Below are positions 17,263 to 25,626 of a stretch of 64,000 nt of DNA, piece by piece; within the stretch, counting starts at the first letter, position 1, and each line of letters starts with the position of its first letter. Source of the stretch: Halomarina salina (GTDB lineage Archaea; Halobacteriota; Halobacteria; Halobacteriales; Haloarculaceae); assembly GCF_023074835.1 (NCBI RefSeq), contig NZ_JALLGW010000001.1, positions 1,116,001-1,180,000 on the forward strand, read 5' to 3'. A model generated the notes under the pieces. The model had not been told where the DNA came from. It made no database searches and saw only the letters and a program-made list of their open reading frames with translations. The translations under genes were made by a program, and so were the position numbers.

Positions 17263-18144
17263 CTACCTCCGGAGTCCACGTTCGCGTTCCCACGCTCGGA
17301 GGAGGGCGGTCAGCGTCTGATTGACGGGAGCGTCCGGTCCGTCGACGACGCCGTTGATGCTGTCGACCTCCGTCCGGCGACCCTTCTCGACGTCCTGGAG
17401 CATCGACGAGCGGTTGTCGGCAGTGGCGTCGGCGACGCGCTCGACGGCCGCGACGGCCGTCTCGTCGGTCAGTTCGACGCCGTCGGCGCGTGCGGCGGCG
17501 GCCACCTCGCGGGCCGCGGCGCGCATCACGTCGCCCGCGTCGTGGCCGAGGAGTGCGCCGTTCTGGACGCGAGCGAGCGCGGTGGGCGCGTTGATACCCG
17601 CGTTGACGGCGAGTTTCTCCCAGAGACGGCGAGGCATGTCGTCGGCGACTCGTGTGACGACGTCGGCCTCGTCGAACGCCCGACCCACGCGCTCGGCGAC
17701 TGGTGACGGTCCGCCCTCGCGTGCGCCGAGGACGACCTCCCCGACGCCGGTGCAGGCCACCTCGCCGGGGCCGGTCAGCCGAGCGCCGTAGGTGCAGGTC
17801 CCGGCGAGGACGGGCGCGTCGAGCGCGTCGGCGAGCGTCCGTTCGTTGCCGAGGCCGTTCTGAAGCGAGAGCGCGCAGTCGAGGCTGGTGTCGGCGAGGG
17901 CGCGGGCGGCCGCGGGGGTGTCGTACGCCTTCACGGTCACGAGCGCGAGGTCGGCGCTCGGCGGGACGTCGGTCCGGGCGTCGGGGCCGACGGTCGTCTC
18001 GATAGCGCCGGATACGCGGAGCCCCTGTTCGCGGATGCGGTCGACGTGTGGTCGTCGCCCGACGAGCGTCACGTCGTGGGTGCGCGCGAGCAACCCGCCG
18101 AGCAGGCTCCCGAGACTCCCGGCGCCGAAGACGACCACGTCCAT
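17263..18144 (-). CDS. panE: 2-dehydropantoate 2-reductase (ketopantoate reductase)
   Basis: NADPH-dependent reduction of ketopantoate to pantoate in coenzyme A synthesis. 293 residues: Rossmann start MDVVVFGAGSLGSLLGG, SLQNGLGNE, the catalytic Lys region WEKLAVNAGINAPTA and the late NRSSMLQDVEKGRRTEVDSINGVV (in pieces), which matches the ApbA/PanE C-terminal motif. The start is the ATG directly before the Rossmann strand. It lies downstream of the rubredoxin-like gene on the same strand, 25 bases apart. Confidence 0.9.
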   Translation of the reverse strand: MDVVVFGAGSLGSLLGGLLARTHDVTLVGRRPHVDRIREQGLRVSGAIETTVGPDARTDVPPSADLALVTVKAYDTPAAARALADTSLDCALSLQNGLGNERTLADALDAPVLAGTCTYGARLTGPGEVACTGVGEVVLGAREGGPSPVAERVGRAFDEADVVTRVADDMPRRLWEKLAVNAGINAPTALARVQNGALLGHDAGDVMRAAAREVAAAARADGVELTDETAVAAVERVADATADNRSSMLQDVEKGRRTEVDSINGVVDGPDAPVNQTLTALLRAWERERGLRR

Positions 18145-18169
18145 ACTCCGATTCGGTCCAGGGGGGTAC

Positions 18170-18454
18170 TCAGTCTTCCGTCCAGTAGTAGAGCGCCTCG
18201 CGGGAAGCGCCGCAGTCGGGACAGCCGTCGGGAATCGCGTCGATGCGGCCCATCGCGCCGCAGTCGAGACAGCGCCAGACCAGTTCGTCCTGTCCCCGGG
18301 TGACGCGTTCGTGGAGCGCCCGGTCCCCGTGGGAGACGTAGAATCCGCCGTCGTCGACGCTGTGGACGTGTCCGAGGCGGTCGCCGTCACGGTCGAATAT
18401 CGGCTCGCCGGTTCGGACGGTGCGCTCTTCGTGTTGGTTGGTGCCACCGACCAT
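18170..18454 (-). CDS. Rubredoxin-like zinc-ribbon protein (DUF7130-like)
   Basis: 94 residues. The N-terminal half is a PRC-barrel-like beta region (GEPIFDRDGDRLGHVHSVDDGGFYV). The C-terminal zinc ribbon has CLDCG and CPDCG. A TTATTC about 29 bases upstream of this ATG supports a leaderless start; an ATG at 18487 would overlap that box. Probably binds Zn or Fe; its partner is unknown. It is divergent from the gene at 18591 across a palindrome. Confidence 0.72.
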   Translation of the reverse strand: MVGGTNQHEERTVRTGEPIFDRDGDRLGHVHSVDDGGFYVSHGDRALHERVTRGQDELVWRCLDCGAMGRIDAIPDGCPDCGASREALYYWTED

Positions 18455-18514
18455 GATACTATACACGTCACCTCGATGAATAACCATTGCGACGGAACTG
18501 CTGAAAATGCCGAA

Positions 18515-18552
18515 CTGTCCCAGTAGGAGGGCTGTACGCGTTGCTGGGACAG
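18515..18552. promoter_or_regulatory. Inverted repeat between two divergent metal-binding protein genes
   Basis: CTGTCCCAG (18515-18523) and CTGGGACAG (18544-18552) are perfect 9-base arms, 20 bases apart. They lie between the start of the rubredoxin-like gene (minus) and the start of the small zinc-ribbon gene (plus). The position fits a shared operator or a transcript hairpin. Confidence 0.4.
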
Positions 18553-18590
18553 CCACCATTATAGTCAATGAAAATGTACTGTCGTAGCGT

Positions 18591-18749
18591 ATGCCTGAAT
18601 GCCAGAACTGCGGTTCCTTCGTCACTGTGGCGTACGCGCGGGTGTTCACTCCCGACGAGATGGACAGCCCGAGAGTCTGTCCCAACTGCGAGGACAAGAT
18701 ACGTGACGGAGCGAGCGTCCGTGAGGCGCGGTCGACGCGCCGAATCTGA
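18591..18749 (+). CDS. Small zinc-ribbon protein (DUF7563-like), 52 residues
   Basis: MPECQNCGSFVT, then YARVF and CPNCEDKIRDGA form two CxxC pairs, a compact zinc ribbon of a type frequent in haloarchaea. TTATAG at 18559-18564 is 27-32 bases before the ATG (leaderless). Its stop is 1 base from the convergent stop of the mutase gene. Small zinc fingers of this kind may have regulatory roles; the function here is unknown. A paralogue is at 22110. Confidence 0.8.
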   Translation: MPECQNCGSFVTVAYARVFTPDEMDSPRVCPNCEDKIRDGASVREARSTRRI

Positions 18750-18750
18750 A

Positions 18751-20049
18751 CTACAGCAGCGACCGCGCTTCCTCTAACACCGCTTCTGCGCGCGCTTCGT
18801 CTCTGGCTTCGGCAGTCACGCGCACGAGCGGTTGGGTCCCGCTCGCGCGTAGCAGGAACCAGGCGTCGCCCCGGTCGACGCGCACACCGTCGATGGTCGA
18901 GATGTCGCTCTCGTCGTACTCGCGGCGCGCCCGTTCGCTCACGTCGGCCATGACGCGTTCCTTGTCCTCGACCTCGACGTTCGCCCGGCGAATCGGGTAG
19001 TCGGGGACGTCGGCGACGCGCTCGGAGAGTGGTCGCTCGGCGGCGAGTTCGGCGAGTTTCACGGCCGCCAGCGGACCGTCCGGACAGAGCGTCTGGTCGG
19101 GCCAGATCCACGCGCCCGACGGCTCGCCGCCGAACGTCACGTCCCCGCCCAGTGCCTCCGCGACGTAGACGTCACCGACCGGCGTGTGGTCGACGCCGAC
19201 GTCGCGGTCGGCGAGGTAGTCGGTCACCACGAGGCTGGTGTCGACGGGGACGGCGACTCGTTCACCGGAAGCCGTGGACTCGGCGGCGAGGATGGCGAGC
19301 AGGGCGTCCTTCGGGACGAACGTCCCCGTCTCGTCGACCGCCATCATCCGGTCGGCGTCCCCGTCGTGGGCGACGCCGAGGTCCGCGTCGCCAGACCCCA
19401 CGAGTTCGCAGAGCGAGGTGAGCGTCTCGGCGTTCGGTTCGCTCGGGCGACCGGGGAACCGGCCGTCGGGTTGCGCGTTGAGCGTCTCGACGTGGCAACC
19501 GAGTCGCTGGAGCGCCTCGACGCTCACGCCGCCCGCGCCGTTGCCGAGGTCGACGACCACCTCCGGGGCGTCGCCGTCGAACGAGACGCTGTCGACGAGC
19601 GCCTGAACGTGGCGCTCGCTCGCGTCGGCCTCGCTCCGGGTGCCGAGACCGTCCCACGCTTCGAGGTCGAACTCGCGCTCGCGGAGGCGCTCTTCGATGC
19701 GCTCGCGGCCCGCCTCGTCGTAGGCCTGCCCGCTGGGCTGCCAGAGTTTGATGCCGTTGTCCTCCGCGGGGTTGTGACTCGCCGTCACGGAGACGCCCGC
19801 GTCGCAGTCCTCCCACTCGACGGCCCGCGCGACGGTCGGCGTCGAGGCCTGTCCGAGGTCCACGACGTCCGTCCCCGTCTCGCGGAGGCCAGCGCTCAGC
19901 GCGTCGACCAGCAGTCGCCCGCTCGCTCGTGGGTCCCGCCCGACGACGACCCGGTCGGTCTCGACACCCACGCTCCGCCCGACCGCGAGCGCGAGGTCGG
20001 CCGTCACCACGTCGCCCACGGGACCGCGGATGCCACTGGTTCCGAACAT
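18751..20049 (-). CDS. glmM: Phosphohexomutase (GlmM-like phosphoglucosamine mutase)
   Basis: 432 residues of the alpha-D-phosphohexomutase family: start MFGTSGIRGPVG, active-site phosphoserine TASHNP, metal loop DGDADR, sugar loop GGEPSG and phosphate loop LRASGTQPLVRV. Probably converts glucosamine-6-P to glucosamine-1-P for UDP-GlcNAc and glycan precursors; phosphomannomutase activity is also possible. The start was chosen at the conserved FGTSGIRG. A second family member is at 23260. Confidence 0.88.
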   Translation of the reverse strand: MFGTSGIRGPVGDVVTADLALAVGRSVGVETDRVVVGRDPRASGRLLVDALSAGLRETGTDVVDLGQASTPTVARAVEWEDCDAGVSVTASHNPAEDNGIKLWQPSGQAYDEAGRERIEERLREREFDLEAWDGLGTRSEADASERHVQALVDSVSFDGDAPEVVVDLGNGAGGVSVEALQRLGCHVETLNAQPDGRFPGRPSEPNAETLTSLCELVGSGDADLGVAHDGDADRMMAVDETGTFVPKDALLAILAAESTASGERVAVPVDTSLVVTDYLADRDVGVDHTPVGDVYVAEALGGDVTFGGEPSGAWIWPDQTLCPDGPLAAVKLAELAAERPLSERVADVPDYPIRRANVEVEDKERVMADVSERARREYDESDISTIDGVRVDRGDAWFLLRASGTQPLVRVTAEARDEARAEAVLEEARSLL

Positions 20050-20158
20050 ATTCGTGGGGACACGAGGGCGATACAAAGCTACTGCGCCCGACGGTCGAGG
20101 TCGGTCGTCGCGAGTGCGAAGCGGTGGAGTTTTTGACCGCACCGTGAGAACACGGCCC

Positions 20159-20842
20159 ATGAAGTCGACCGACGGTAGCGACGCGGCGAAGCGCCGTGCC
20201 GGGGAGGCCGCCGCCGACCGGGTCGACGACGGGATGGTCGTCGGTCTCGGGACGGGGAGTACGACCGCCCACGCGATTCGGGCACTGGGCCGAGCGGTCG
20301 ACGCGGGACTCGACGTCCGTGGGATTCCGACGTCCTACCAGTCGCGCGCACTCGCGCGCGAGGTGGGCATCCCGCTGACCACGCTCGACGAGGCGACGCC
20401 CGACGTCGCCATCGACGGGGCCGACCAGTTCGCGGGAAACGACCTCGTCAAGGGCGGTGGGGCGGCCCACGCCCGCGAGAAGGTGGTCGACGCGAGCGCC
20501 GACCGCCTCCTCGTCGTCGCCGACGAGTCGAAACGGGCCGAGCGACTCGACCACCCCGTCCCCGTCGAGGTGCTCCCGGACGCCGTCCCGACCGTCGAGC
20601 GGGCGGTCCGCGAGGCGGGCGGCGAACCGACGCTCAGAACCGCCGAGCGGAAGGACGGTCCCGTCGTCACGGACAACGGCAACCTCGTCCTCGACTGCGC
20701 GTTCGGGACTATCGACTCGCCGGGCGACCTCGCGACGACGCTCTCGACGCAACCGGGCGGTGTCGAACACGGTCTGTTCGTCGGCCTCGCCGACACGCTC
20801 TACGTCGGGAGCGGCGACGGCGTGCGCGTCGAGCGGTACTGA
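20159..20842 (+). CDS. rpiA: Ribose-5-phosphate isomerase A
   Basis: Interconverts ribose-5-P and ribulose-5-P for pentose and nucleotide synthesis. 227 residues with GLGTGSTTAHAI, AIDGADQF, LVKGGGAAHAREKVV and TDNGNLVLDC. A T-rich GTTTTTGA about 30 bases upstream suggests a leaderless transcript. It is divergent from the mutase at 20049. Confidence 0.95.
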   Translation: MKSTDGSDAAKRRAGEAAADRVDDGMVVGLGTGSTTAHAIRALGRAVDAGLDVRGIPTSYQSRALAREVGIPLTTLDEATPDVAIDGADQFAGNDLVKGGGAAHAREKVVDASADRLLVVADESKRAERLDHPVPVEVLPDAVPTVERAVREAGGEPTLRTAERKDGPVVTDNGNLVLDCAFGTIDSPGDLATTLSTQPGGVEHGLFVGLADTLYVGSGDGVRVERY

Positions 20843-20889
20843 CGGCTCTGGGGAGCGAGATAAATGGAGAAGCTGTTTCGAAACCCGAC

Positions 20890-21057
20890 TTACAGGTCGC
20901 GGGGCTGGACCGTCTTGCGGTCGTTCTCGTCGGCTCGGCGCGCTGCGTCGTCGAGCAGTTCCTGCACTTCCTCGTCGAGCGCGTCGTAGAAGTCCGACGC
21001 CACGTTCATGTCATCGAGCGCATCCTTGACGGCCGCTTTGACGATTAGGTCTGCCAT
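20890..21057 (-). CDS. DUF1931 histone-fold protein, 55 residues
   Basis: Reads MADLIVKAAVKDALD, NVASDFYDALDEEV, ARRADENDRKTVQPRDL. This matches the short haloarchaeal DUF1931 family, which has a histone/NF-Y-like fold ending in the typical TVQPRDL. A TATA-like TTATAA (21083-21088) is about 27-31 bases upstream, suggesting a leaderless start; a GGAGG also sits 6 bases before the ATG. Possibly a DNA-binding chromatin protein, although the role of this short form is not known. Confidence 0.85.
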   Translation of the reverse strand: MADLIVKAAVKDALDDMNVASDFYDALDEEVQELLDDAARRADENDRKTVQPRDL

Positions 21058-21242
21058 GCAAACCTCCGTTCACAGACGCCCCTTATAAACTTTCCCAAAT
21101 ACGGGGCTTCTAGCCGGTGTTCACTGCTTTATACACCGAATCTTTGGTCGGTATTAACGGTTTCGAGTGTGAAGCTAGATATGCTTTTTGGCCAGCACCT
21201 CGATTCGACGGGTTCCTTGTTCTCGCGCGCGCAGGGTGGTGT

Positions 21243-22019
21243 ATGCGCGACATCCTCGACTCGGTCGCGGCGGGCGACCTGTCACCGAGCGAAGCGGAAG
21301 CGCGACTCCGCGGCTACGCGACCACGGGTGCGGGTCGGTTCGACGCCGGGCGTGAGTCCCGAACCGGCGTCCCGGAGGCCATTCTGGTCGACGGGAAGAC
21401 CGCCAGCGAGGTCGTCGACCTCGCGGTGACGGCCGTCGAGACGACCGGGAGAGCGTTCTGTACCCGCGTCGACCGGACGACCGCCGAGACGGTCACGGAC
21501 CACCTCGACGACGACTGGCCGGAGACCACCGTCGACTACGACGACCGTGCGCAGACGCTCGTCGCCCACACCCCGGCGTTCGACGTGCCGGCTCTCGACG
21601 CCGACGTGGGGGTCGTCACCGCCGGGACGGCCGACGCGGCAGCGGCCGGTGAGGCGGCGACCACCGTCTCGGAGATGGGCGCACGGGTGACGCGGGTGTC
21701 GGACGTGGGCGTCGCGGGCCTCCACCGACTGCTCGACGCCCTCGACGGCCTCCGCGAGATGGACGTGCTCGTCGTCGCCGCCGGCCGGGAGGGCGCACTG
21801 CCGACCGTCCTCGCCGGTCTCGTCGACGTGCCGATAATCGGGCTTCCGGTCGCCTCGGGGTACGGTCACGGTGGTGAGGGCGAGGCGGCGCTCCTGGGGA
21901 TGTTGCAGTCGTGTGCCCCCATCACCGTCGTCAACGTCGGTGCCGGGTACGCGGCGGGTGTACAGGCCGGTCTCGTCGCCCGGTCGGTCGATTCGGCACG
22001 GAGCGGTCCGGAGGCGTGA
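21243..22019 (+). CDS. larB: Nickel pincer cofactor biosynthesis protein LarB
   Basis: 258 residues with a PurE-like C-terminal domain (VGVVTAGTADAAAAGEAA, VVAAGREGALPTVLAGLV, PVASGYGHGGEGEAALLGMLQ). LarB carboxylates and hydrolyses nicotinate adenine dinucleotide to start the nickel-pincer nucleotide cofactor of lactate racemase-type enzymes. The N-terminal MRDILDSVAAGDLSPSEAEARL matches the family. larC and larE are not in the window. Confidence 0.9.
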   Translation: MRDILDSVAAGDLSPSEAEARLRGYATTGAGRFDAGRESRTGVPEAILVDGKTASEVVDLAVTAVETTGRAFCTRVDRTTAETVTDHLDDDWPETTVDYDDRAQTLVAHTPAFDVPALDADVGVVTAGTADAAAAGEAATTVSEMGARVTRVSDVGVAGLHRLLDALDGLREMDVLVVAAGREGALPTVLAGLVDVPIIGLPVASGYGHGGEGEAALLGMLQSCAPITVVNVGAGYAAGVQAGLVARSVDSARSGPEA

Positions 22020-22109
22020 GTGTCGGACCATCTATAACTGAACAGACAAGAAGGGTATATGAGTCTTGAGCGGCAACAGGTCGTACCGGCGATTCGTCGC
22101 CGGTGTACC

Positions 22110-22259
22110 ATGGCCAAGTGCGACCACTGTAGCGCGCACGTCTCGGAGCGCTTCGCGCGCGTGTTCGCCGACGAAACCGGAAATGTTCACGCATGTCCGA
22201 GCTGTTCGGCGAACGCAGGCATTGCCGAAGTCTCCCGAGACCGCGCACGTGACAGTTGA
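22110..22259 (+). CDS. Small zinc-ribbon protein (DUF7563-like), 49 residues
   Basis: MAKCDHCSAHVSERFARVF followed by CPSCSANAGIAEVSRDRA: two CxxC pairs and the ARVF element shared with the gene at 18591. An upstream ATG at 22059 with a CTATAAC 27 bases before it would give 66 residues, so the start is uncertain. Function unknown. Confidence 0.72.
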   Translation: MAKCDHCSAHVSERFARVFADETGNVHACPSCSANAGIAEVSRDRARDS

Positions 22260-22321
22260 TGGCGACGGGCCATCGAACCGTGGTGTGACCACCACGTGAA
22301 GCCCTTTGCGACCGTACGACC

Positions 22322-22594
22322 GTGACACACTACGTCTACGTCCTGCGCTGTGGAGACGATACACTCTACACCGGCTACAGCACCGACGTCGAGCGACGGG
22401 TCCGGGAACACCGGGCGGGAAGCGGAGCGAAGTACACTCGCGGTCGGGGACCGCTCGAACTCGTCCACGTCGAGTCGTTCGGCTCGCAGTCGGCGGCGAT
22501 GGCCCGCGAGTACGAGATAAAGCAGTTCTCGCGCGGCCGGAAGGACCGACTGGTCGGCGAGAGCGAGGAGCGGCCGACGGACGCCGACGACTGA
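22322..22594 (+). CDS. GIY-YIG domain protein (UPF0213/YhbQ type)
   Basis: 90 residues. The GIY-YIG core is YVYVLRCGDDTLYTGYS, then RVREHRAGSGAKYTRGRGP, and Glu in AAMAREYEIKQFSRGRK. Stand-alone small forms act as DNA endonucleases or DNA-damage proteins in other prokaryotes. GTG start directly before THYVYVL. It ends with an acidic tail and is convergent with the flavin reductase gene. Confidence 0.9.
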   Translation: MTHYVYVLRCGDDTLYTGYSTDVERRVREHRAGSGAKYTRGRGPLELVHVESFGSQSAAMAREYEIKQFSRGRKDRLVGESEERPTDADD

Positions 22595-22628
22595 CCCGAC
22601 CGACGGACGCCGACGACCGGCCCGTCGA

Positions 22629-23177
22629 TCAGTCGCTCGCCGCCGGCATGAGGCACGTCCCCGCCCGTTCGGCGACGACGCGGCCGAGTTTCCGGATCCG
22701 GTCGTCGAGTTTCGGGTCGACGACCGACCCGTCGTCGTCGAACTCCCGCGACGCACCCCGGATGCCGACCTGGTGGGGAATCACCCAGCCGTGGACGCCA
22801 CGGACGGTGCTGCGCATGTGGTCGAGCGTGCTGCCGTACGAGCCGCCGCCCGCGGTCGCGAGCAGGCCGACGACGGTGTCCTCGTACTCGTCGAACCCGC
22901 AGTAGTCGTGGAAGTTGCGGAACGTCGAGGAGTACGACCCGTGGTACACCGGCGACCCGAGGAGGACGCCGTCGGCCTCCCGGACGACGCGTTTCAGCTC
23001 CTCGCTCTCGCCCTGTTCGTCGATGCTCGGGTGGTACAGCGGGAGGTCGACGTCTCCCAGGTGAATCAGTTCGGTGTCCGCCCCGGCGTCCTCGGCGGCG
23101 TCGAGCGCGTGTCTCAGCGCGAGTCTGGTGTAGCTACCGTCGCGGCGACTGCCGCTGACGGCGACGACACGTGCCAT
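22629..23177 (-). CDS. NADPH-dependent FMN reductase
   Basis: 182 residues, flavodoxin-like fold: start MARVVAVSGSRRDGSYTRLAL, FMN loop GSPVYHGSYSSTFRNFHD, and LLATAGGGSYGSTLDHMR. Such proteins reduce flavins, quinones or metal/azo compounds using NAD(P)H. It is divergent from the phosphomutase at 23260. Confidence 0.9.
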   Translation of the reverse strand: MARVVAVSGSRRDGSYTRLALRHALDAAEDAGADTELIHLGDVDLPLYHPSIDEQGESEELKRVVREADGVLLGSPVYHGSYSSTFRNFHDYCGFDEYEDTVVGLLATAGGGSYGSTLDHMRSTVRGVHGWVIPHQVGIRGASREFDDDGSVVDPKLDDRIRKLGRVVAERAGTCLMPAASD

Positions 23178-23259
23178 TGCTCGAACTACGGAACGACGAC
23201 GCAAAACGCCGTCGCACCGGGGCAGGTGGATTTTTCCTGCCCGACCGAGAGGTGCTGGT

Positions 23260-24627
23260 ATGGACGCTATCTCGTTCGGTACGGACGGCTGGCGCGCGAC
23301 CCTCGACACCTTCACCGAGGACCGCGTCCGCATCGTGGCGCAGGCCGTCGCCGACCACCTCACCGCGGCCGAGGCGGGCGAGACGGTCGCCGTCGGCTAC
23401 GACGCCCGCGAGCACTCTCGTGGGTTCGCGGACGCCGTGAGCGAGACGCTCGCCGACAACGGGTTCGACGTGCTGCTCTCCGAACGCGACTGCCCGACGC
23501 CGGTCCTCGCGTGGACCGTCCGCGACCGCGGCCTCGCGGGCGGCGTGATGATAACGGCGAGCCACAACCCGCCGGAGTACAACGGCATCAAGTTCCTCCC
23601 CGGCGACGGCGCACCGGCCACGCCCGAGGTGACCGACGACGTGGAGTCACGACTCGCCGAACCGCGCGAAGCAGACGAACGTGGCGGCGTCAGCGAGGAC
23701 ACGTTCACGACCCGGTACGGCCAGCACGCCCTGAACTTCTCGGGGGCCGACCTCGACGGTCTCACCGTCGCCTACGACGCGATGCACGGCAGCGGTCGGG
23801 GAGTGACCGACAACCTCCTCGACGCGGCGGGCGCGAGCGTCGAGGCGCTCCGGGCGGACCTCGACCCCGAGTTCGGCGGCGGGTCGCCCGAACCGAGCGC
23901 GGAGAAACTCGGTGACCTCGTCGAGACGGTGACCGCGGGCGAGGCGGACCTCGGGTTCGCCAACGACGGGGACGCCGACCGGATGGCCGTCGTCACGCCC
24001 GACCGAGGCTTCCTCGACCCGAACCTGCTGTTCGCGGTGCTGTACGACTACCTCCTCGAATCCGAGACCGGTCCCGCCGTCCGGACCGTCTCGACGACCG
24101 CGCTCATCGACCGCATCGCCGAGTCGCACGGCGAGGAGGCCGTCGAGGTACCGGTCGGGTTCAAGTGGGTCGCGCAGGGGATGGCCGACCACGACGCCCT
24201 CTGTGGCGGCGAGGAGTCCGGCGGGTTCGGCATCACCGAGCACCTGCGGAACAAGGACGGCGTCTGTCTCGCCCTCGTCGTCGCGCAGGCCCACGCCGAG
24301 CGACCGCTCGACGAACGCGCCGACGACATCGAACTGGAGTTCGGCGAGATACACCAGGGCCGCGTCAGCGTCGACTGCCCGAACGACCGGAAGGCGGGCG
24401 TGCTCGACTCGCTGGAGGGCGACCTGCCCGACACCATCGCCGGGAAGGGCGTCGCCGAGGTCGGCACCAAGGACGGGTTCAAGATCTTCCTCGACGACGG
24501 GACCTGGCTCCTGATCCGCCCGAGCGGGACCGAACCGAAGCTCCGCGTCTACGCGGAGGCGACCGACGACGACCGCGTCGACGAACTGCTCGCCGCGGGC
24601 CGGGAACTGGTCGAACCGCGCGTCTGA
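23260..24627 (+). CDS. pgm: Phosphoglucomutase/phosphomannomutase
   Basis: 455 residues of the phosphohexomutase family: start FGTDGWRATLD, active-site TASHNPPEYNGIKF, metal loop NDGDADRMAV, sugar loop GGEESGGFG and phosphate loop IRPSGTEPKLRVYAE. The GGEESG loop fits glucose/mannose phosphates better than glucosamine. It probably supplies glucose-1-P or mannose-1-P for glycans. ACCG-TTTTT-CGGT after the stop (24667-24679) may help terminate. Confidence 0.92.
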   Translation: MDAISFGTDGWRATLDTFTEDRVRIVAQAVADHLTAAEAGETVAVGYDAREHSRGFADAVSETLADNGFDVLLSERDCPTPVLAWTVRDRGLAGGVMITASHNPPEYNGIKFLPGDGAPATPEVTDDVESRLAEPREADERGGVSEDTFTTRYGQHALNFSGADLDGLTVAYDAMHGSGRGVTDNLLDAAGASVEALRADLDPEFGGGSPEPSAEKLGDLVETVTAGEADLGFANDGDADRMAVVTPDRGFLDPNLLFAVLYDYLLESETGPAVRTVSTTALIDRIAESHGEEAVEVPVGFKWVAQGMADHDALCGGEESGGFGITEHLRNKDGVCLALVVAQAHAERPLDERADDIELEFGEIHQGRVSVDCPNDRKAGVLDSLEGDLPDTIAGKGVAEVGTKDGFKIFLDDGTWLLIRPSGTEPKLRVYAEATDDDRVDELLAAGRELVEPRV

Positions 24628-24865
24628 GCGGCGTTCTCACCTGTACGGCTGCTCGATAACCTCCCGACCGTTTTTCGGTGAAGACGCGACCAGCGTCGCC
24701 GTGCTCTGACGAGCCACGCGACGCGCGTCACCGGGGACGACCCCGAACCGGCGCATCCTCCGCCGGAGTACGGTTCGACGCGTCGCCACTCGGCTCCGGC
24801 GAGCGGTCTCGCCCCTCGCTCACGGATGGAACCGTCTGCTCGCCCCCGAGGGTCCTCGCCGGGTC

Positions 24866-25342
24866 TCAGCGCCCGACGCGCAACACGCCCCGGCGCCGTC
24901 CGTCGGTCAGCGGGTCGACGTCGAACCCCAGCGACTCGTAGAACGGCGCAACCTCCGCCCGGAACTCCGCCGTGAGGCGGTCACAGTCCACTCGCTCGAC
25001 GGCCGCCTCCACGAGCGCCCGTCCGATTCCGCCCTCGCGACGCCGCCGAGTCACGGCTATCGCCTCGACGTGGCGCGTATCGGGGCGGACCTCCTCGGGA
25101 CGCGGCGCGATACCCTCGCGCTCGGGCGTGTCGAGGACGAGGACGCCGACGACCCTGGCCGTCGCGTCGTCGGGAGAGCCCGCAAGCCCGACGGTCGCGA
25201 CCAGCACCGCCGCTCGCTCGATGCGCTCCCGAACTGTCCCGGCATCCGTGTCGAGCAGTGACCCGTCGAGGACGCGCATCGCGGCGACGTGGTCGTCGGG
25301 CCGGGCGAAGCGAACCCGAACGTCGTCGCTCGCGGCGCTCAT
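24866..25342 (-). CDS. GNAT-family N-acetyltransferase
   Basis: 158 residues. The acetyl-CoA region reads HVEAIAVTRRRREGGIGRALVEAA, followed by LTAEFRAEVAPFYESLGF typical of GNAT enzymes. Substrate unknown. The start overlaps the stop of the ubiquitin-like SAMP2 gene (ATGA), so the two are co-translated and probably act together. Confidence 0.9.
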   Translation of the reverse strand: MSAASDDVRVRFARPDDHVAAMRVLDGSLLDTDAGTVRERIERAAVLVATVGLAGSPDDATARVVGVLVLDTPEREGIAPRPEEVRPDTRHVEAIAVTRRRREGGIGRALVEAAVERVDCDRLTAEFRAEVAPFYESLGFDVDPLTDGRRRGVLRVGR

Positions 25343-25536
25343 CCGCCCTGGACGAGTCGCAACACTCGCACCTCGCTGGCCTCGACCGGCGCGTCCTCGG
25401 GGACGGGGCGGCCGTCGACCAGCACCGTCGCCTCGTGCGGGTTGAGGTCGACGGCGTCGATGAGGTCGCCGTACGTCGGGTCGGGGAGGTCCACCTCGTG
25501 GGCCTCCCTGCCGAAGACGTGGACGGTGACGTGCAT
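25339..25536 (-). CDS. samp2: Ubiquitin-like small archaeal modifier protein SAMP2
   Basis: 65 residues, beta-grasp fold: MHVTVHVFGREAHEVDL, DLNPHEATVLVDGRPVPED and the C-terminal VLRLVQGG. The di-Gly end is needed for adenylation by an E1-like UbaA enzyme. SAMP2 of Haloferax is attached to lysines of target proteins and also carries sulfur for tRNA thiolation. The stop overlaps the acetyltransferase start, an intriguing pairing of two protein-modifying functions. Confidence 0.9.
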   Translation of the reverse strand: MHVTVHVFGREAHEVDLPDPTYGDLIDAVDLNPHEATVLVDGRPVPEDAPVEASEVRVLRLVQGG

Positions 25537-25626
25537 GGGTGCACTCCGAAAAGCAGCGGTTTCAGGCTGTCGCGTTCGGTCGGAGTCGGTTCGAGTCGGA
25601 GTCCCGAGGTCGGTGACGGAGCGGAC

